Part shown: in pieces, positions 19,163 through 29,741 of the stretch
Numbering within the stretch: the stretch's first letter is position 1
Layout: the number at the start of each line of letters is the position of its first letter
Assembly: GCA_026182355.1 (NCBI GenBank)
Contig: JAPFBL010000598.1
Coordinates: 1-64,000, forward strand
Origin: Hermatobates lingyangjiaoensis
Taxonomy: Eukaryota; Arthropoda; Insecta; Hemiptera; Hermatobatidae
Length of the DNA: 64,000 nt
Reading direction: 5' to 3'
The notes under the pieces: model-generated
What the model saw: only the letters and a program-made list of their open reading frames with translations
What the model was told of the DNA's origin: nothing
Databases searched by the model: none
Position numbers and translations under genes: made by a program

Positions 19163-19985
19163 TTATATATATTCACTTTATATTGAATTTCACTAAAGAA
19201 ACGACTAATGATATAGTATACTTTGTTATGGTATGACTCTTTACTTTATTATTTTATACTCAAGGTATGAATAATGTTTTTATATTAATATACAATACAT
19301 AGAGATCATTTTTTTTATTTTTTTCTAATAACTAATAACTATTTATACCTGACTGTTTATATGAATAATAAATATTTTAACTAAAGTATATATGTGGGAA
19401 GCAGTTTTATATTCTGAGTGATGTAAATGTATATATATATATTTTAAGAATGTTTCGATTGAATTTAAAAAAAGCAAATTCTTTCGCCCACTACCTTCTG
19501 CGGTTTTTAAAGCAAAGTTTATTCAAAATATTGATAATATTTGATTTATATTGTGACTGATGTACATATATGTATGTATTTTTTTAAAAATGTTTCGAAT
19601 TTAAAGAAAGCAAATTCTTTCGCCCACTACCTTCTGCGGTTTTTAAAGCAAAGTTTCTTCAAAATATTAATAGAATTTGATTTATATTGTGACTGATGTA
19701 CATATATATGTATTTTTTTAAAAATGTTTCGAATTTAAAGAAAGCAAATTCTTTCGCCCACTACCTTCTGCGGTTTTTAAAAGACACTTTATTCAAAATA
19801 TTAATAATATTTGCTTTATATTGTGACTGATGTACATATACACATATTTTTTTTTAAAAATGATTCGATTGAATTTAAAAAAAGCAAATTCTTTCGCCCA
19901 CTACCTTCTGCGGTTTTTAAAAGACACTTTATTCAAAATATTAATAATATTTGCTTTATTTTTTATAAATAAACTATTTTAACTG
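19163..19985. repeat. Repeat X, copy 2, with internal tandem expansion
   Basis: Collinear with 16687-17130, but the CTTTCGCCCACTACCTTCTGCGG block occurs four times (19481, 19617, 19751, 19891; period 134-140) instead of once. Confidence 0.85.
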
Positions 19986-20084
19986 TCCTGTTTAAAACAT
20001 TATTTAAATTATAGGCAATAAGTGTGTTTGTTGCTTATTTCTCTTTTTGTGTTTCATCGTGATATGTTTATTGTTTACTATATA

Positions 20085-20500
20085 TACATACCATTGATCA
20101 AACCACAATATAAAATGGTAAAACAGCAATAAGATCTTTCAGCAGCAGTGACAATCGGTTTTTGTGATTGTCAAAAACCTAACTGTGGTTTGTGGTATGA
20201 TTGTTGATTGTTGTTTCATGTCTTTATGAAATCATGATATATGATATCTGATATATATTTATTATACATATATATATAAAAAGCTTTCACATGAACACGT
20301 GAAATAACAATAAATGATCAAACCATAATAAGAAATGGGAAAACAAGACTAAGATCTTTCAACCGTAACGAGCGGTCTTCGTCAGAGTCAGAGTGAGTTG
20401 GGTTTTTGACTCTGACGAAGACCGCTTGTTACGGTTGAAAGATCTTAGTCTTGTTTTCCCATTTCTTATTGTGGTTTGATCATTTATATATATATATATA
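20085..20500. repeat. Family A inverted pairs
   Basis: A decayed pair at 20095-20255 is followed by a well-conserved palindrome at 20275-20485, axis near 20395. Both are framed by the A tail (GTGGTTTGATCA...CACGTGTTTATGTGAAA) and TA repeats. Confidence 0.85.
20408..20450 (+). ncRNA. Hammerhead-like ribozyme, family A, best model
   Basis: Stem I GACU/AGUC, CUGACGA, extra A, stem II GACCG/CGGUU, GAA, stem III AG/CU with an AU loop, cleavage triplet CUU. Every element pairs without forcing. The mirrored copy is at 20347-20389. Family A is the most abundant family here, with further copies near 20836, 21396, 22504, 22560, 23223, 28480, 31180, 51700, 53550 and 53600. Confidence 0.75.
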
Positions 20501-20504
20501 TATA

Positions 20505-20619
20505 TATATGGAAATAAAGAAATGATATCTTTATATATTGTGATTATTCAAAAGACTACTACCTGTTTGTTGATGGCGAATATCGAAGTATCGATGTGAG
20601 TCTCTTGTTTGTTTTTATC

Positions 20620-20660
<41 letters not shown>

Positions 20661-20775
20661 AGCAGTTTGCTTCTCAACGCGAGTACTTCTCACTTCTTCC
20701 CGATGACGACGGATATCAGAATATCGAAGTGAGTTCTGTAGTGTCTTTCTGTATTCTTTTCTATGTGTTAAAGTG
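20505..20775 (+). mobile_element. Family H-like scrap and family E unit
   Basis: 20540-20622 has GATGGCGAATATCGAAGTATCGATGTGAG, a degenerate core. 20659-20775 is a family E unit between two (TA)n tracts. Confidence 0.65.
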
Positions 20776-20802
20776 TATATATATATATATATATATATAT
20801 AA

Positions 20803-21505
20803 ATGATCAAACCACAATAAGAAACAGGAAAACAAGACTAAGATCTTTCAACCGTAACAAGCGGTCTTCGTCAGAGTCAAAAACCCAACTGAACACTAGA
20901 TGCAGAAAACATCTGGTGAGGAGTTGAAAAGAGTGGGAGGGAAGAGTGGTATTTTAAAAGGGTGAAACCGCAGGAAAGGACTAATCTCCAGAAAGGGATG
21001 TTTGGGGAAACAAAGGAGTAGAGTAGGAAAAAGTAAAAAACTATCCGCTAGCTGTCAACCCTCTTTGAAGAGGCTATTGCCATCGTAACGAAAGTATCAA
21101 GTTTGAAAAGACAGTTACTAATGTTTATAATATTAGATCATAGTTTATAATATTATTAACAGTCTCTTCAAACTTGATACTTTCGTCACGAGGGCAATTG
21201 CCTCTTCAAAGAGGGTTGACAGCTAGCGGATAGTTTTTTACTTTTTCTTACTGTACTCCTTTGTTTCCCCAAACATCCCTTTCTGGACATTAGTCCTTTC
21301 CTGTGCTTTCACCCTTTTAAAATACCACTCTTCCCTCCCACTCTTCTCAACTCCTCACCAGATGTTTTCTGCATCTAGTGTTCAGTTGGGTTTTTGACTC
21401 TGACGAAGACCGCTTGTTACGGTTGAAAGATCTTAGTTTTGTTTTCCCATTTCTTATTGTGGTTTGATCATTTATTGTTGTTTCACGTGTTTATGTGAAA
21501 TCTGT

Positions 21506-21510
<5 letters not shown>
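20803..21510. repeat. Large family A palindrome, arms ~310 bp
   Basis: Both arms include the A tail, ribozyme (20836-20879 minus; 21396-21438 plus) and a ~220-bp upstream segment (ATCTGGTGAGGAGTT... to GACAGCTAGCGGATAG). They meet near 21135 with a short unpaired centre. This is the longest upstream extension of family A. Confidence 0.9.
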
Positions 21511-21562
<52 letters not shown>

Positions 21563-21580
21563 GTGTATATATATATAGAT

Positions 21581-21733
21581 CTTTGAATTACACAAATCAT
21601 GACACAGAAAAAAGATACAAAAGAACATTTAGAGAATTCTATATTTCGAACTGTTATTCGTCATCAGAAGTAGACTAGAAGAGAGGATAAAGTGAGAGAG
21701 ATTTTGCCACGTTCGTGATTGTGGGGAGAAATA

Positions 21734-21735
<2 letters not shown>
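21581..21735 (-). mobile_element. Family G hammerhead unit
   Basis: The minus strand has CTTCTGATGACGAATAACAGTTCGAAATATAGAATTCTC. Stem II GAA/UUC is retained. Confidence 0.7.

Positions 21736-21737
<2 letters not shown>

Positions 21738-21779
<42 letters not shown>
21738..21779. repeat. (TA)n microsatellite
   Basis: Between inverted family G and family M. Confidence 0.95.
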
Positions 21780-21784
<5 letters not shown>

Positions 21785-22330
21785 TAGGTGTTCTCTAATC
21801 GGGATTAGGTCAATTTTCTATGATAAAAAATTAAACTCTCTTATCCAACGTTTCGTTTGTAGTTTAAACTTCATTTCATTAGCGGAAGGAAGAATTGTTT
21901 AACTAAGAAAATGAAATTTACATTATTTAAAGCGACAAGAATGATAACCCGAAAGAACTTTCGACTAAACTGTTCGACTATGACTGTCATATATATATTT
22001 GAATCTGATATATATAGATATATATATAGATTTTTATATTCGATCAATTTTCCAGGATAAAAACACAAACTGTAGGTGGCATTGTTTCCGTTCATTTTAA
22101 TCCTTTTTCATGGGCAGAAGTAAGAATTTTTTTTAACTAAGAAATAAATCCTGTTCTATCAAAGGGTCACATATTATTAAATCTTCAATTTCTTAGTCAA
22201 AAAAAAAAAATTCTTACTTGTGCCTATGAATTAGGTTTCAAATAAAACCGAAATGTTTGCACATGGAGTTTGCTTTTTTATGCTATAAAATTGACCGAAT
22301 CCCGATTAGATAATGGGTGAGGACAGGAGA
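21785..22330. repeat. Two nested family M copies, second palindromic
   Basis: 21785-21905 is a minus-strand M. 22035-22320 is an M palindrome whose arms meet near 22170 (AACTAAGAAAT...ATTTCTTAGT). Both are more diverged than 12100-12302. Confidence 0.65.
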
Positions 22331-22348
22331 AACATGGACTCATGTAAC

Positions 22349-22458
22349 ATGTTTACTATCGGAAGCATATTATATACTGTTGATATAGTAACAAGAACTC
22401 TATTCAGAAAACTTGAGAAACTTATTAAGAAGCAAGTTTTAGCAAAATATGTTCATAT
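22349..22458 (+). pseudogene. PLE ORF start fragment
   Basis: MFTIGSILYTVDIVTRTLFR and KLEKLIKKQVLAKY, then (TA)n; it lacks the EGLLPKYT end. Similar to the 8500-8666 copy. The upstream hammerhead is not recognisable. Confidence 0.65.
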
Positions 22459-22477
22459 ATATATATATATATATATA

Positions 22478-22642
22478 TAAAGCTTTCACATAAACTCGCG
22501 TTCAACCGTAACAAGCGGTTTTCGTCACAGTCAAAAACCCAACTGTAAGTCCAGTTGGGGTTTTGACTGTGACGCAGACCGCTTGTTGCGGTTGAAAGAT
22601 CTTAGTCTTGTTTTCCTATTTCTTATTATGGTTTGATCATTG

Positions 22643-22645
<3 letters not shown>
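22478..22645. repeat. Family A snap-back palindrome
   Basis: Asymmetric: the left arm is short (from AAAGCTTTCACATAAAC directly to the ribozyme), the right arm is complete. The loop is about 22545. Confidence 0.8.

Positions 22646-22710
<65 letters not shown>
22645..22710. repeat. (TA)n microsatellite
   Basis: A single TTA interruption near 22681. Confidence 0.95.
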
Positions 22711-22712
<2 letters not shown>

Positions 22713-22713
<1 letters not shown>

Positions 22714-22895
22714 GGTAGTGTTTTCTTGACCACAAAATATTAACAAACACTTTTTCTTTTTCTCGGAATTTGGTCAGGGTAAATATATGGAATCACCTTT
22801 TTTGATTCCATTTGTTTGCCAATGAAACGTTGGCAAAAAGGTGATTCATATATTTACCCCGACCAAACTGCGAGGAAATGAAAAAGTGTTTGTAT
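22713..22895. repeat. Family P palindrome
   Basis: The two tails ACGGTAGTGTTTTCTTGACC and AAAAAGTGTTTGT are mirrored; the centre is around 22815 (CCTTTTTTGATTCCATTTG...ATGAAACG). The ribozyme 5' half is absent. Confidence 0.75.
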
Positions 22896-22907
22896 ATATA
22901 TATATAT

Positions 22908-23136
22908 ATACTAGAATTTAAAAAGGAACACATAGAAAGGAAACCACTGAACTCACTACTATATTTCGATGTCCTCGTCTTCAGGAAAAAAAGTGAATCG
23001 CTCCAAAGGCTGATAACGACTCAGTTAAAGTCGTTATCTGCCTTTGGAGCGATTCACTTCTTTTCCTGAAGACGAGGAGATCGAAATATAGTAGTGAGTT
23101 CAGTGGTTTCCTTTCTATGTGTTCTTTTTTAAATTC

Positions 23137-23140
<4 letters not shown>
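22908..23140. repeat. Family B snap-back palindrome
   Basis: Arms of about 110 bp; axis at AACGACTCAGTTAAAGTCGTT (about 23024). Each arm contains the CUGAAGA core. Confidence 0.9.
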
Positions 23141-23182
<42 letters not shown>

Positions 23183-23184
<2 letters not shown>

Positions 23185-23359
23185 ATGATCAAACAACAAT
23201 AAGAAATGGGAAAACAAGACTAAGATCTTTCAACCGTAACAAGCGGTCTTCGTCAGAGTCAAAAACCCAACGAACGTTACGGTTGAAAGATCTTAGTCTT
23301 GTTTTCCCATTTCTTATTGTGGTTTGATCATTGATTGTTGTTTCACGTGTTTATGTGAA

Positions 23360-23365
<6 letters not shown>
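23183..23365. repeat. Family A palindrome joined inside stem II
   Basis: The left arm carries the complete ribozyme (minus 23223-23265). The right arm starts at GTTACGGTTGAAAG, that is inside stem II, so only the left copy is whole. Confidence 0.85.
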
Positions 23366-23391
<26 letters not shown>

Positions 23392-23392
23392 C

Positions 23393-24480
23393 ATAAAAAC
23401 ATTATACAAGACACTTCGTATTAAATTAATCATTATGAAATAATGTTATCAGAAATTTGATAACAACGCTATCAATAAATTAGAAACTCATTTTACTGTT
23501 TGTCTCTCTCTCGTTTTTTCTTTCTGTTTTTACTATGACGAGATAGAAATACTCTTGTGAATTCTATATTCTTTCTACAAATTGTTATTTATTATAGTTT
23601 GTTTTTATGGACTGTTTCAGATTTTCGTTTCATATGCTTTTATATTTACACACTTAATTATATTTAAGTATAACTTAATACTTAATTCTTATAAGATAGG
23701 ATTTAATACGTAAAATAACTCTATACATATTCTTAGATCTAAATGTCCCAGTATATCCCTTTACTAGTTTTTGTCCTATATTTTTTTCTATAAATTTTTG
23801 CCTATAGTTTATAGATATTAATTATTTATCTCAAAGTTTTTTAATAAAATTTAATAAATATTCCATTATTCATATTTCCCTTAAATCCATAAGTCATTCG
23901 TCATCCCTTTGGCTTCGCAATCCATCCGCAAGTTATTATATAGAATTATTCAATTTGGTTTTAACTTTTTTATGTATAATATTTACACCTTTCTAGTTTT
24001 ATGTATCAGATTGCCCCTTATATACATGATTACAATCCTTACATTTTTGCTTGATATATTTTTTTATTGATATTTTTTAATTTTTGCAAAAAAATTTTTT
24101 GTTTTACCTATTGAACCGCTTGAAGCGAATAAGAATTCCTTGTTTTACTTAATGAATTTGATTATATTTAAAACTGTTAGAAAAAATTATTACAAATTTT
24201 TAAATTAAAACAAATCCTCTGAATATGACATTATTATAAATAACATAACCTTTTTGGTGAGCTTGTAAAACGTATGCATTCATTACATAGTAAAATTAGA
24301 GTGTAAGTGTGTAATAATAATATTTACGACTCATGTTGTAGTGTATAGTATAATACTATAGTATACTACTATTCTAATTAAATTTATCAATGCTACAAGA
24401 GCGGACACACATTCTCTGGTCTACAAACCTTCTATATCATAACACGTTACGTTGTATAACATCATATACTTAGACACTAT
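23393..24480. other. AT-rich DNA, nothing recognised
   Basis: About 1.1 kb with poly-T runs and no partner repeats or coding pattern. Confidence 0.55.
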
Positions 24481-24494
24481 GAATTGAAATCAGA

Positions 24495-24680
24495 CGGTCG
24501 AAACGGACAAATAATTAAAGTTACAGCTAGAGAACACAAGAAAAAGGACGAACACTCACGAATCTCGATAATTTCGGCGTCTTGCCGTCTTCAGGAGAGT
24601 AGAAAGAAAGAAAATAAAAGGAGAAAGAATGAAGGAACGGAGACGTAAATGCGGCAAATGGCCGATGTAAACTCATCGTT
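24495..24680 (-). mobile_element. Family I hammerhead unit, left arm of a ~1.35-kb inverted pair
   Basis: Faces a plus-strand copy at 25725-25850. The spacer holds a hAT-like end and a family A fragment. Confidence 0.8.
24555..24600 (-). ncRNA. Hammerhead-like ribozyme, family I
   Basis: Minus strand: stem I CUCU/GAGA-type pairs, CUGAAGA, extra C, stem II GGC/GCC with an AAGAC loop, GAAAUUAUC, GAGAUUCGUGAG. All core bases are present. Plus copies: 25756-25801 (CUUAAGA, decayed) and 33732-33770 (CUGAAGA). Confidence 0.7.
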
Positions 24681-24685
24681 TACAT

Positions 24686-24843
24686 CAGGGTTTCCCAAAC
24701 TTTTTCATGCTGGTGTCCCCCCTTGTCTTCTAGAATTGTCTTCTAGAATAGACTACCAGCGCCCCCTTGTCTTCTAGAATTGTCTTCTAGAATAGACTAC
24801 CAGCGCCCCCTTGTCTTCTAGAATAGCCTGCCAGCGTCCCCTA
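24686..24843. repeat. hAT-like terminus with 44-bp tandem repeats
   Basis: CAGGGTTTCCCAAACTTTTT followed by GGTGTCCCCCC resembles the termini of hAT non-autonomous elements. A CCTTGTCTTCTAGAATTGTC unit then starts at 24721, 24765 and 24809 (the third lacks the internal duplication). The opposite terminus was not found. Confidence 0.6.
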
Positions 24844-25084
24844 CCCCATAAAAATGGAAAAATATGCCAAAAAGCCTATTAGAACTAAACTATCTTATTC
24901 AAGTTTAACTTTTTTGGAGAAAGAAACAATAAATCTCAAGTTAGTTACCTTCCGAGGTTTCAAATGTTTCCCACTTTTAGTATACACTGCACAGTAACCC
25001 TTTTAAACTTTTTAGTAGTTTTCTTTTGCTTTGATGGACTCCTACTCTGTCACATCTTTAGTATATCTAAAAATTCTGAATAAT

Positions 25085-25240
25085 ACAATGATAACTTCTG
25101 GTGAGGGGTTGTGAAGAGTGGGAGGGAAGAATGGTATTTTAAAGGGGTGAAAGCGCAGAAAAGGACTAATGTCCAGAAAGAGATGTTTGGGGAAACAAAG
25201 AAGTACAGTAAGAAATAGTAAAAAACCATCCTCTAGCTGT
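25085..25240 (-). mobile_element. Family A upstream fragment without ribozyme
   Basis: Matches the extended arms of the 20803-21510 palindrome (CTGGTGAGG...GGAAACAAAG...CTAGCTGTCA) but is cut before the hammerhead. Confidence 0.75.
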
Positions 25241-25724
25241 CATGCAATCTACAGCCACAATCTATCTTTACAGAATTGAGATTGCGGTCTACTATTTATA
25301 TAGGTAACGATCATTTCATTCTTTTTATCTCGACCGAAAACTCATTTACTTCCGATCAAGGCTGACCTCTTAATCCATAGGACATACGTGAAAGAGCAGC
25401 TTATCTTTTTATTCCCTTTATTTTGACCGAAAACTCTCTTTTACTTTCGACCGGCGCTGACACCTTAATCCTCAAGTAAAAGAGCGGCATATCTTTTGAA
25501 ATTCTTATTTCTAATTTTTATTACTTGTATGGTTTTTGATGGTTACCGCCAGCAGTTTGTGACGACGATGTAAGTATTGTAGCTGCCAGGTGCTACATTA
25601 GCTACACTATCGCCACCTACCATCTATTTTTTAGTTACCGCCCCCCAAACCGCATATTTTTGCGTTATCGCCCCGCAACCGCCTATTTTTGCGTTACCGC
25701 CCCCCCTATATCAAACCTTTTACG
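25241..25724 (+). other. Upstream part of the family I element
   Basis: Contains two related blocks (CTCGACCGAAAACTCATTTACTTCCGA near 25327 and TTTGACCGAAAACTCTCTTTTACTTTCGA near 25422) and a CCGCCCC-rich stretch (25635-25705). No ORF. Confidence 0.5.
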
Positions 25725-25849
25725 TCTCAGTTCCTTCATTCCTTCTCCTTTTTTCTTCTCTCCTTAAGACGGCAAGACGCCGAAACTATCGAGATTCGTG
25801 AGTGTTCGTCCTTTTTCTCCTGTTCTCTACCTGTAACTTTAATCATATA

Positions 25850-25852
<3 letters not shown>

Positions 25853-25904
<52 letters not shown>
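25853..25904. repeat. (TA)n tract, mariner target
   Basis: The mariner inverted repeat begins immediately after a TA dinucleotide at its right edge. Confidence 0.95.
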
Positions 25905-25906
<2 letters not shown>

Positions 25907-26095
25907 GAGGTGTGTAAATAAAGTAGTGAGACTGGCAACGTCGCTTTCGATCTGGCAACGCTGGAGACGCATGGCCTTGAGTAGCGTCAGGTGCACGTGT
26001 GATGCGCCTCCAGTATGAATCTGAACTCGCCACAGTCATTTGTTTGTCCGTAGCGTTGGTTTTCGTGAAATGGTTTTTTCTTGAGCGTTTTAAAA

Positions 26096-26359
26096 ATGCA
26101 GCGGTGTGCAATCAAATTTTGCTTCAGACTTGGACATAATGCAACCGAAACTTTTGAAAAACTTCAGGAGGCCTATGGAGAACGTGTTTTATCAAGGGCA
26201 CAGGTTTTTCGGTGGTTTAAGGAATTTTCAGAAGGAAGAGAGTCGATTGAAGATGAACCACGAAGCGGAAGGCCTTCAAGTGCAAACACCGATGAAAATG
26301 TCAACAGAGTACGGAACCTTGTGCGTTCAGATCGACGCTTGAGTTCAGTTCTACCGTGA
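26096..26359 (+). pseudogene. Mariner transposase, N-terminal part
   Basis: ATG 26096 opens MQRCAIKFCFRLGHNATETF, then KLQEAYGERVLSRAQVFRWF, then FSEGRESIEDEPRSGRPSS: the paired helix-turn-helix DNA-binding region of mariner transposases that recognises the terminal repeats. It runs about 80 codons, then meets a stop soon after the deletion junction (about 26345). The first catalytic Asp region is gone. Flanking terminal repeats are intact, so the copy could only move in trans. Confidence 0.95.
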
Positions 26360-26744
26360 GGTCCTTGAAAGACTTCGAAAAAGAGTCCTTCGTGTGCGGC
26401 CAAACATCAAAGACAAGTGGGTGTTGCATCACGACAACGCGCCCTGTCACACTGCCATCTCAATAAACGAGTTTTTGGCCAGTAAAAACATTCCTGTTGC
26501 TCCTCAGCCTCCTTATTCACCAGACTTGAGTCCTTGTGACTTTTTCCTCTTCCCGAGATTGAAAAATCACCTCAAGGGAACTCATTTCGGGACACTACAA
26601 AACATACAAACTGCTGTAACCGACCAGCTGAAGGCCATTCCAGAATCCGAGTTCCAGCAATGCTACAATGATTGGAAGGACCGTCTCCAGCGCTGTGTGG
26701 CTTCCGAAGGGAACTATTTTGAAGGTGACAATATAACATTGTAA
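26345..26744 (+). pseudogene. Mariner transposase, C-terminal catalytic part
   Basis: In a different frame from the N-terminal part: FYREVLERLRKRVLRVRPN, then HHDNAPCHTA with the second catalytic Asp and, about 34 residues on, PYSPDLSPCDFFLFPRLK with the third (D,D34D type). It ends LQRCVASEGNYFEGD and stop, as usual for the family. The C-terminus is otherwise uninterrupted, so the internal deletion is the main lesion. Confidence 0.95.
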
Positions 26745-26805
26745 TTATATTTGAATAGAAAATTTAAAAAAAATCAGTCTCACTACTTTATTTACACGCC
26801 TCGTA

Positions 26806-27460
26806 TATATACATCAATAATATTAGATGAATGGACTCATTTTTTCAATAAATGTATATTTTTCTAGGAGTATCAAATTTCTGGTCTTATCTATTCTTTT
26901 TTCTCTGTGCCCCATTTCCCTATTTGTTTCATCGTACATTCATTTCCAATATTGTGATTTCTTTGTTGTAATATTTTCCCCCCCTAGAATATTAAATTAT
27001 ATATTCCCTATTCAATAGATTCCCCTATAGTCAATTTTTATATTTACCTTTAGATATTACGTATAGAAGCCAGTTCTATTATTACTTATAAAGGTGTGTT
27101 TAGTATTATTACTAAAATCTGTTTAGGATTTTCTATCATGTTTTTATATCTTTTTTGATGATAAATGTTTATTAATTCTAACTGGTTGTATACCTGTAAA
27201 TTTGAATCTTTGCTCTAAGGACTGCCTTAATTAATTTGCAATTTGTTTGAGAACTGAAACCTTTTTTCCCATAAGAAACAATGGTAAGTTTTTTAATCTG
27301 TTTTATCCATAGAAAAATACCTAAAAATACCTAAAAAATTATGAAAATGTGTATCAATACAATATTAAAAACCTAAATTTGTAAATAGTATAGAATAAAA
27401 CTAAAAAATAAGTAATATAAACCATTTCGTATCATTTACATTCCTTTTAAACAGTAGTGT
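26806..27460. other. AT-rich DNA, nothing recognised
   Basis: No repeat partner or coding pattern. Confidence 0.5.
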
Positions 27461-27464
27461 TATG

Positions 27465-27635
27465 GCATACAGGGTGACGCTAAGTACGTTTCGGCTCCAC
27501 TCGGCTATTTTCGGTTCCGAGAACAAGTGTTTGAACAACGAAATGTGTTCGAATTGAGAAGTTTTATTAGCTCGATTTTTTTGGTCGAAAACCCATTTGT
27601 TCGAATAGTCAGGAGGTCGAAAACCGAGGTAACAC
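27465..27635. other. Unassigned GC-richer segment before (TA)n
   Basis: AGGGTGACGCTAAGTACG...TTCGGTTCCGAGAAC...GGTCGAAAACCGAGG contains short inverted TTCGGTT/AACCGA pieces. It may be an upstream part of an unlisted PLE family. Confidence 0.35.
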
Positions 27636-27660
27636 TGCATATATATATATATATATATAT

Positions 27661-27955
27661 ATATGAAAGATCAATCCAAAATAAGAAATGGGAAAACAAG
27701 ACTAAGATCTTTGAACCGTAAGAAGCGGTCTCCGATATATATATATCGGTCGTTACCCGATGACGACGGATGTTGAAATATCGAAGTGAGTTCTGTATTG
27801 TCATTCTGTGTTCAATATATAGGTGGGTTCTCGAACCGTAACAAGCGGTCTTCGATATATATATCGGTCGTCACCCGTTGACGACGGATGTCGAAATATC
27901 GAAGTGAGTTCTGTATTGTCATTCTGTGTTCTATTCTCTGTGTTAAAGTATATAT
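27661..27955. repeat. Duplicated chimera of family A (minus) and family E (plus)
   Basis: The family A ribozyme 3' half in reverse (AACCGTAANAAGCGGTCTNCG), a short ATATATATCGGTCGT bridge, then the family E core (CCCGATGACGACGGATG). The whole junction occurs twice (27714-27790 and 27836-27912). Confidence 0.75.
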
Positions 27956-27968
27956 ATATATATATATA

Positions 27969-28105
27969 GGTGGGTTCTCTAATCGAGAGTAGGTGAATTT
28001 TCTAGGTTAAAAAATCACACTCTCGTTGTCAACGTTTTGGTTTTATTTAAAATGTTTTTCATAGGCCTGCAATGAAATGGGAATAAGGAATCACATATCA
28101 ACATT
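27969..28105 (-). mobile_element. Family M unit
   Basis: Minus strand family M tail and GAAACGTTGACAACGAGAGTG-like core; ends at (TA)n. Confidence 0.7.
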
Positions 28106-28139
28106 TCTATATATCAACATATAAACACCATAATAAAGA

Positions 28140-28370
28140 AATATATATTAATTAAAATAATCTAAGGACTTTCGTTATAAGATCGTCAAAAAGCTAAATA
28201 AACAAAAAAAATATAATAAGTTAACCTGCTTATTTGAAGTCGTCTCTTCAATTAAAGCAGGAAGACTTCAACCAAGCAGGTTAACTTCGATTTTTTTTTT
28301 GTTTTATTTAGCTCTTTGATGATCTTATAACGAAATTCCCTAGTTTATTTTAATTAATATATATTTGTTT
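28140..28370. repeat. Palindrome, unassigned family
   Basis: Arms TTAATTAAAATAATCTAAGGA / TAGTTTATTTTAATTAA, with inner arms TTAACCTGCTT and AAGCAGGTTAA around 28235. A TGAAGTCGTCT...AAGACTTCAA hairpin lies at the centre. Confidence 0.7.
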
Positions 28371-28434
28371 ACTGTGGCGTTTAATTCAGATATTATATCA
28401 AGAGTGATTTTTGATTATTAATTTATATATATAT

Positions 28435-28670
28435 CAATGATTAAACCACAATGAGAAATGTGAAAACAAGACTAAGATCTTTCAACCGTAACAAGCGGTC
28501 TTCGTCAAAGTCAAAAACCCAACTGAGGGGTTTTTGACTCAGTTGGGTTTTTGAGCCTCACGAAGACTTGAAAGATCTTAGTCTTGTTTTCCCATTTCTC
28601 ATTGTGGTTTGATCATTGATTGTAATTTCACGTGTTTATGTGAAAGCTTTATATATATATATATATATTG
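28435..28670. repeat. Family A snap-back palindrome
   Basis: The left arm has a complete ribozyme. The right arm has lost part of stem II (CTCACGAAGACTTGAAAGATC). Ends in (TA)n. Confidence 0.85.
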
Positions 28671-28740
28671 ATTCCTCTTGTACTAGAGTAACAAACCTGC
28701 TAGGGATGGATTTACCCAATCATATTGTTGAACTGGACGA

Positions 28741-28897
28741 CATCACAAGTTTATGACTGTCTTATGATACTATGATGATTTTATTGCAACACATCACACG
28801 TTTATGACTGTCTTATGATACTATGATGAATTTATTGCAAAACATCACACGTTTATGACTGTCTTATGATACTATGATGAATTTATTGCAAAATATA
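28741..28897. repeat. 51-bp tandem repeat, 3 copies
   Basis: CATCACACGTTTATGACTGT units start at 28741, 28792 and 28843, nearly identical. Confidence 0.95.
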
Positions 28898-29159
28898 TCA
28901 CAATATGTTTAATTGTCAGTATTCCTTTAATTACTTAGAAGCAACAGTTACTAGAACTCCGTTTTTTTATTATCGTATTCATCACATCATAAATTAAATT
29001 AGATAATTTTAGCGTCTTTTAAATTCGGCAATATTTGCTTAACTTTTATAAATTCTTTAAATCATTCCTGATGGCTTCTAGTTTTCAAATGATCAGTAAA
29101 AATATTTTTTGAAACTTTTTTTTAAATCACAGCTTATCTTCTTTAAAATAGAGAATATT

Positions 29160-29615
29160 AGAAAAAAATTACGCCCCGGTAAACAATTCCTGGTGTATGT
29201 ACATCGAATCTGACGATTCCATTTGTTTCCTTATATCAGCAGGGAATGAAAAAAAAATATGCCCCTGTAAAGAATTTCTGGTGTATGTACATCGAATCTG
29301 ACGATTTCTATTTGTTTCCTAATATCAGCAGGCAATGAAAAAAAATTACTCCCTGTAAACAATTCCTGTTGTACGAGTATGTACATCGAATCTGACGATT
29401 TCTATTTGTTTCCTAATATCACCAGGCAATGAAAAAAAATTACGCCCTGCAAACAATTCCTGTTGTATGTACATCGAATCTGACGATTTCTATTGGTTTC
29501 CTAATATCACCAGGCAATGAAAAAAAATTACGCCCTGCAAACAATTCCTGTTGTATGTACATCGAATCTGACGATTTCTATTTGTTTCCTAATATCATCA
29601 GGCAATGAAAAAAAA
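29160..29615. repeat. ~90-bp tandem repeat, 5 copies
   Basis: Each unit has CNNTGTANACAATTCCTG, GTATGTACATCGAATCTGACG and CAGGCAATGAAAAAA. Copy 3 has a short insertion (GTACGAGTATG). Poly-A starts each unit. No spacer diversity. Confidence 0.95.
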
Positions 29616-29741
29616 AATGTAGAGAATTTCCTTCCAATATTTTACTTGTAGACAGATAGAACTAATAGACTCTTCGCGAAATCTAATCGCATACATTAAA
29701 TTAAATTAAAACTTTCAAGACATTTTAATAGGTTAATAATT

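Larger units (their letters stand above)
25906..26803 (+). mobile_element. Mariner transposon, internally deleted (898 bp)
   Basis: Terminal repeats CGAGGTGTGTAAATAAAGTA and, inverted, CGAGGCGTGTAAATAAAGTA (one mismatch in the first 20) lie at the exact ends, with TA on both sides. Mariners of this type are about 1.3 kb, so roughly 0.4 kb is missing. The transposase is split into two frames. Confidence 0.95.

Noticed and set aside
24686..24843. Tandem CTTCTAGAA repeats as heat-shock elements
   Set aside because: CTTCTAGAA resembles heat-shock boxes, but the copies are part of a 44-bp tandem repeat in a transposon terminus with no adjacent gene.
29160..29615. Regularly spaced repeats that could suggest a CRISPR array
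   Set aside because: Units are contiguous ~90-bp tandem repeats without unique spacers, in a eukaryotic genome. The same applies to 62054-62812 and 28741-28897.
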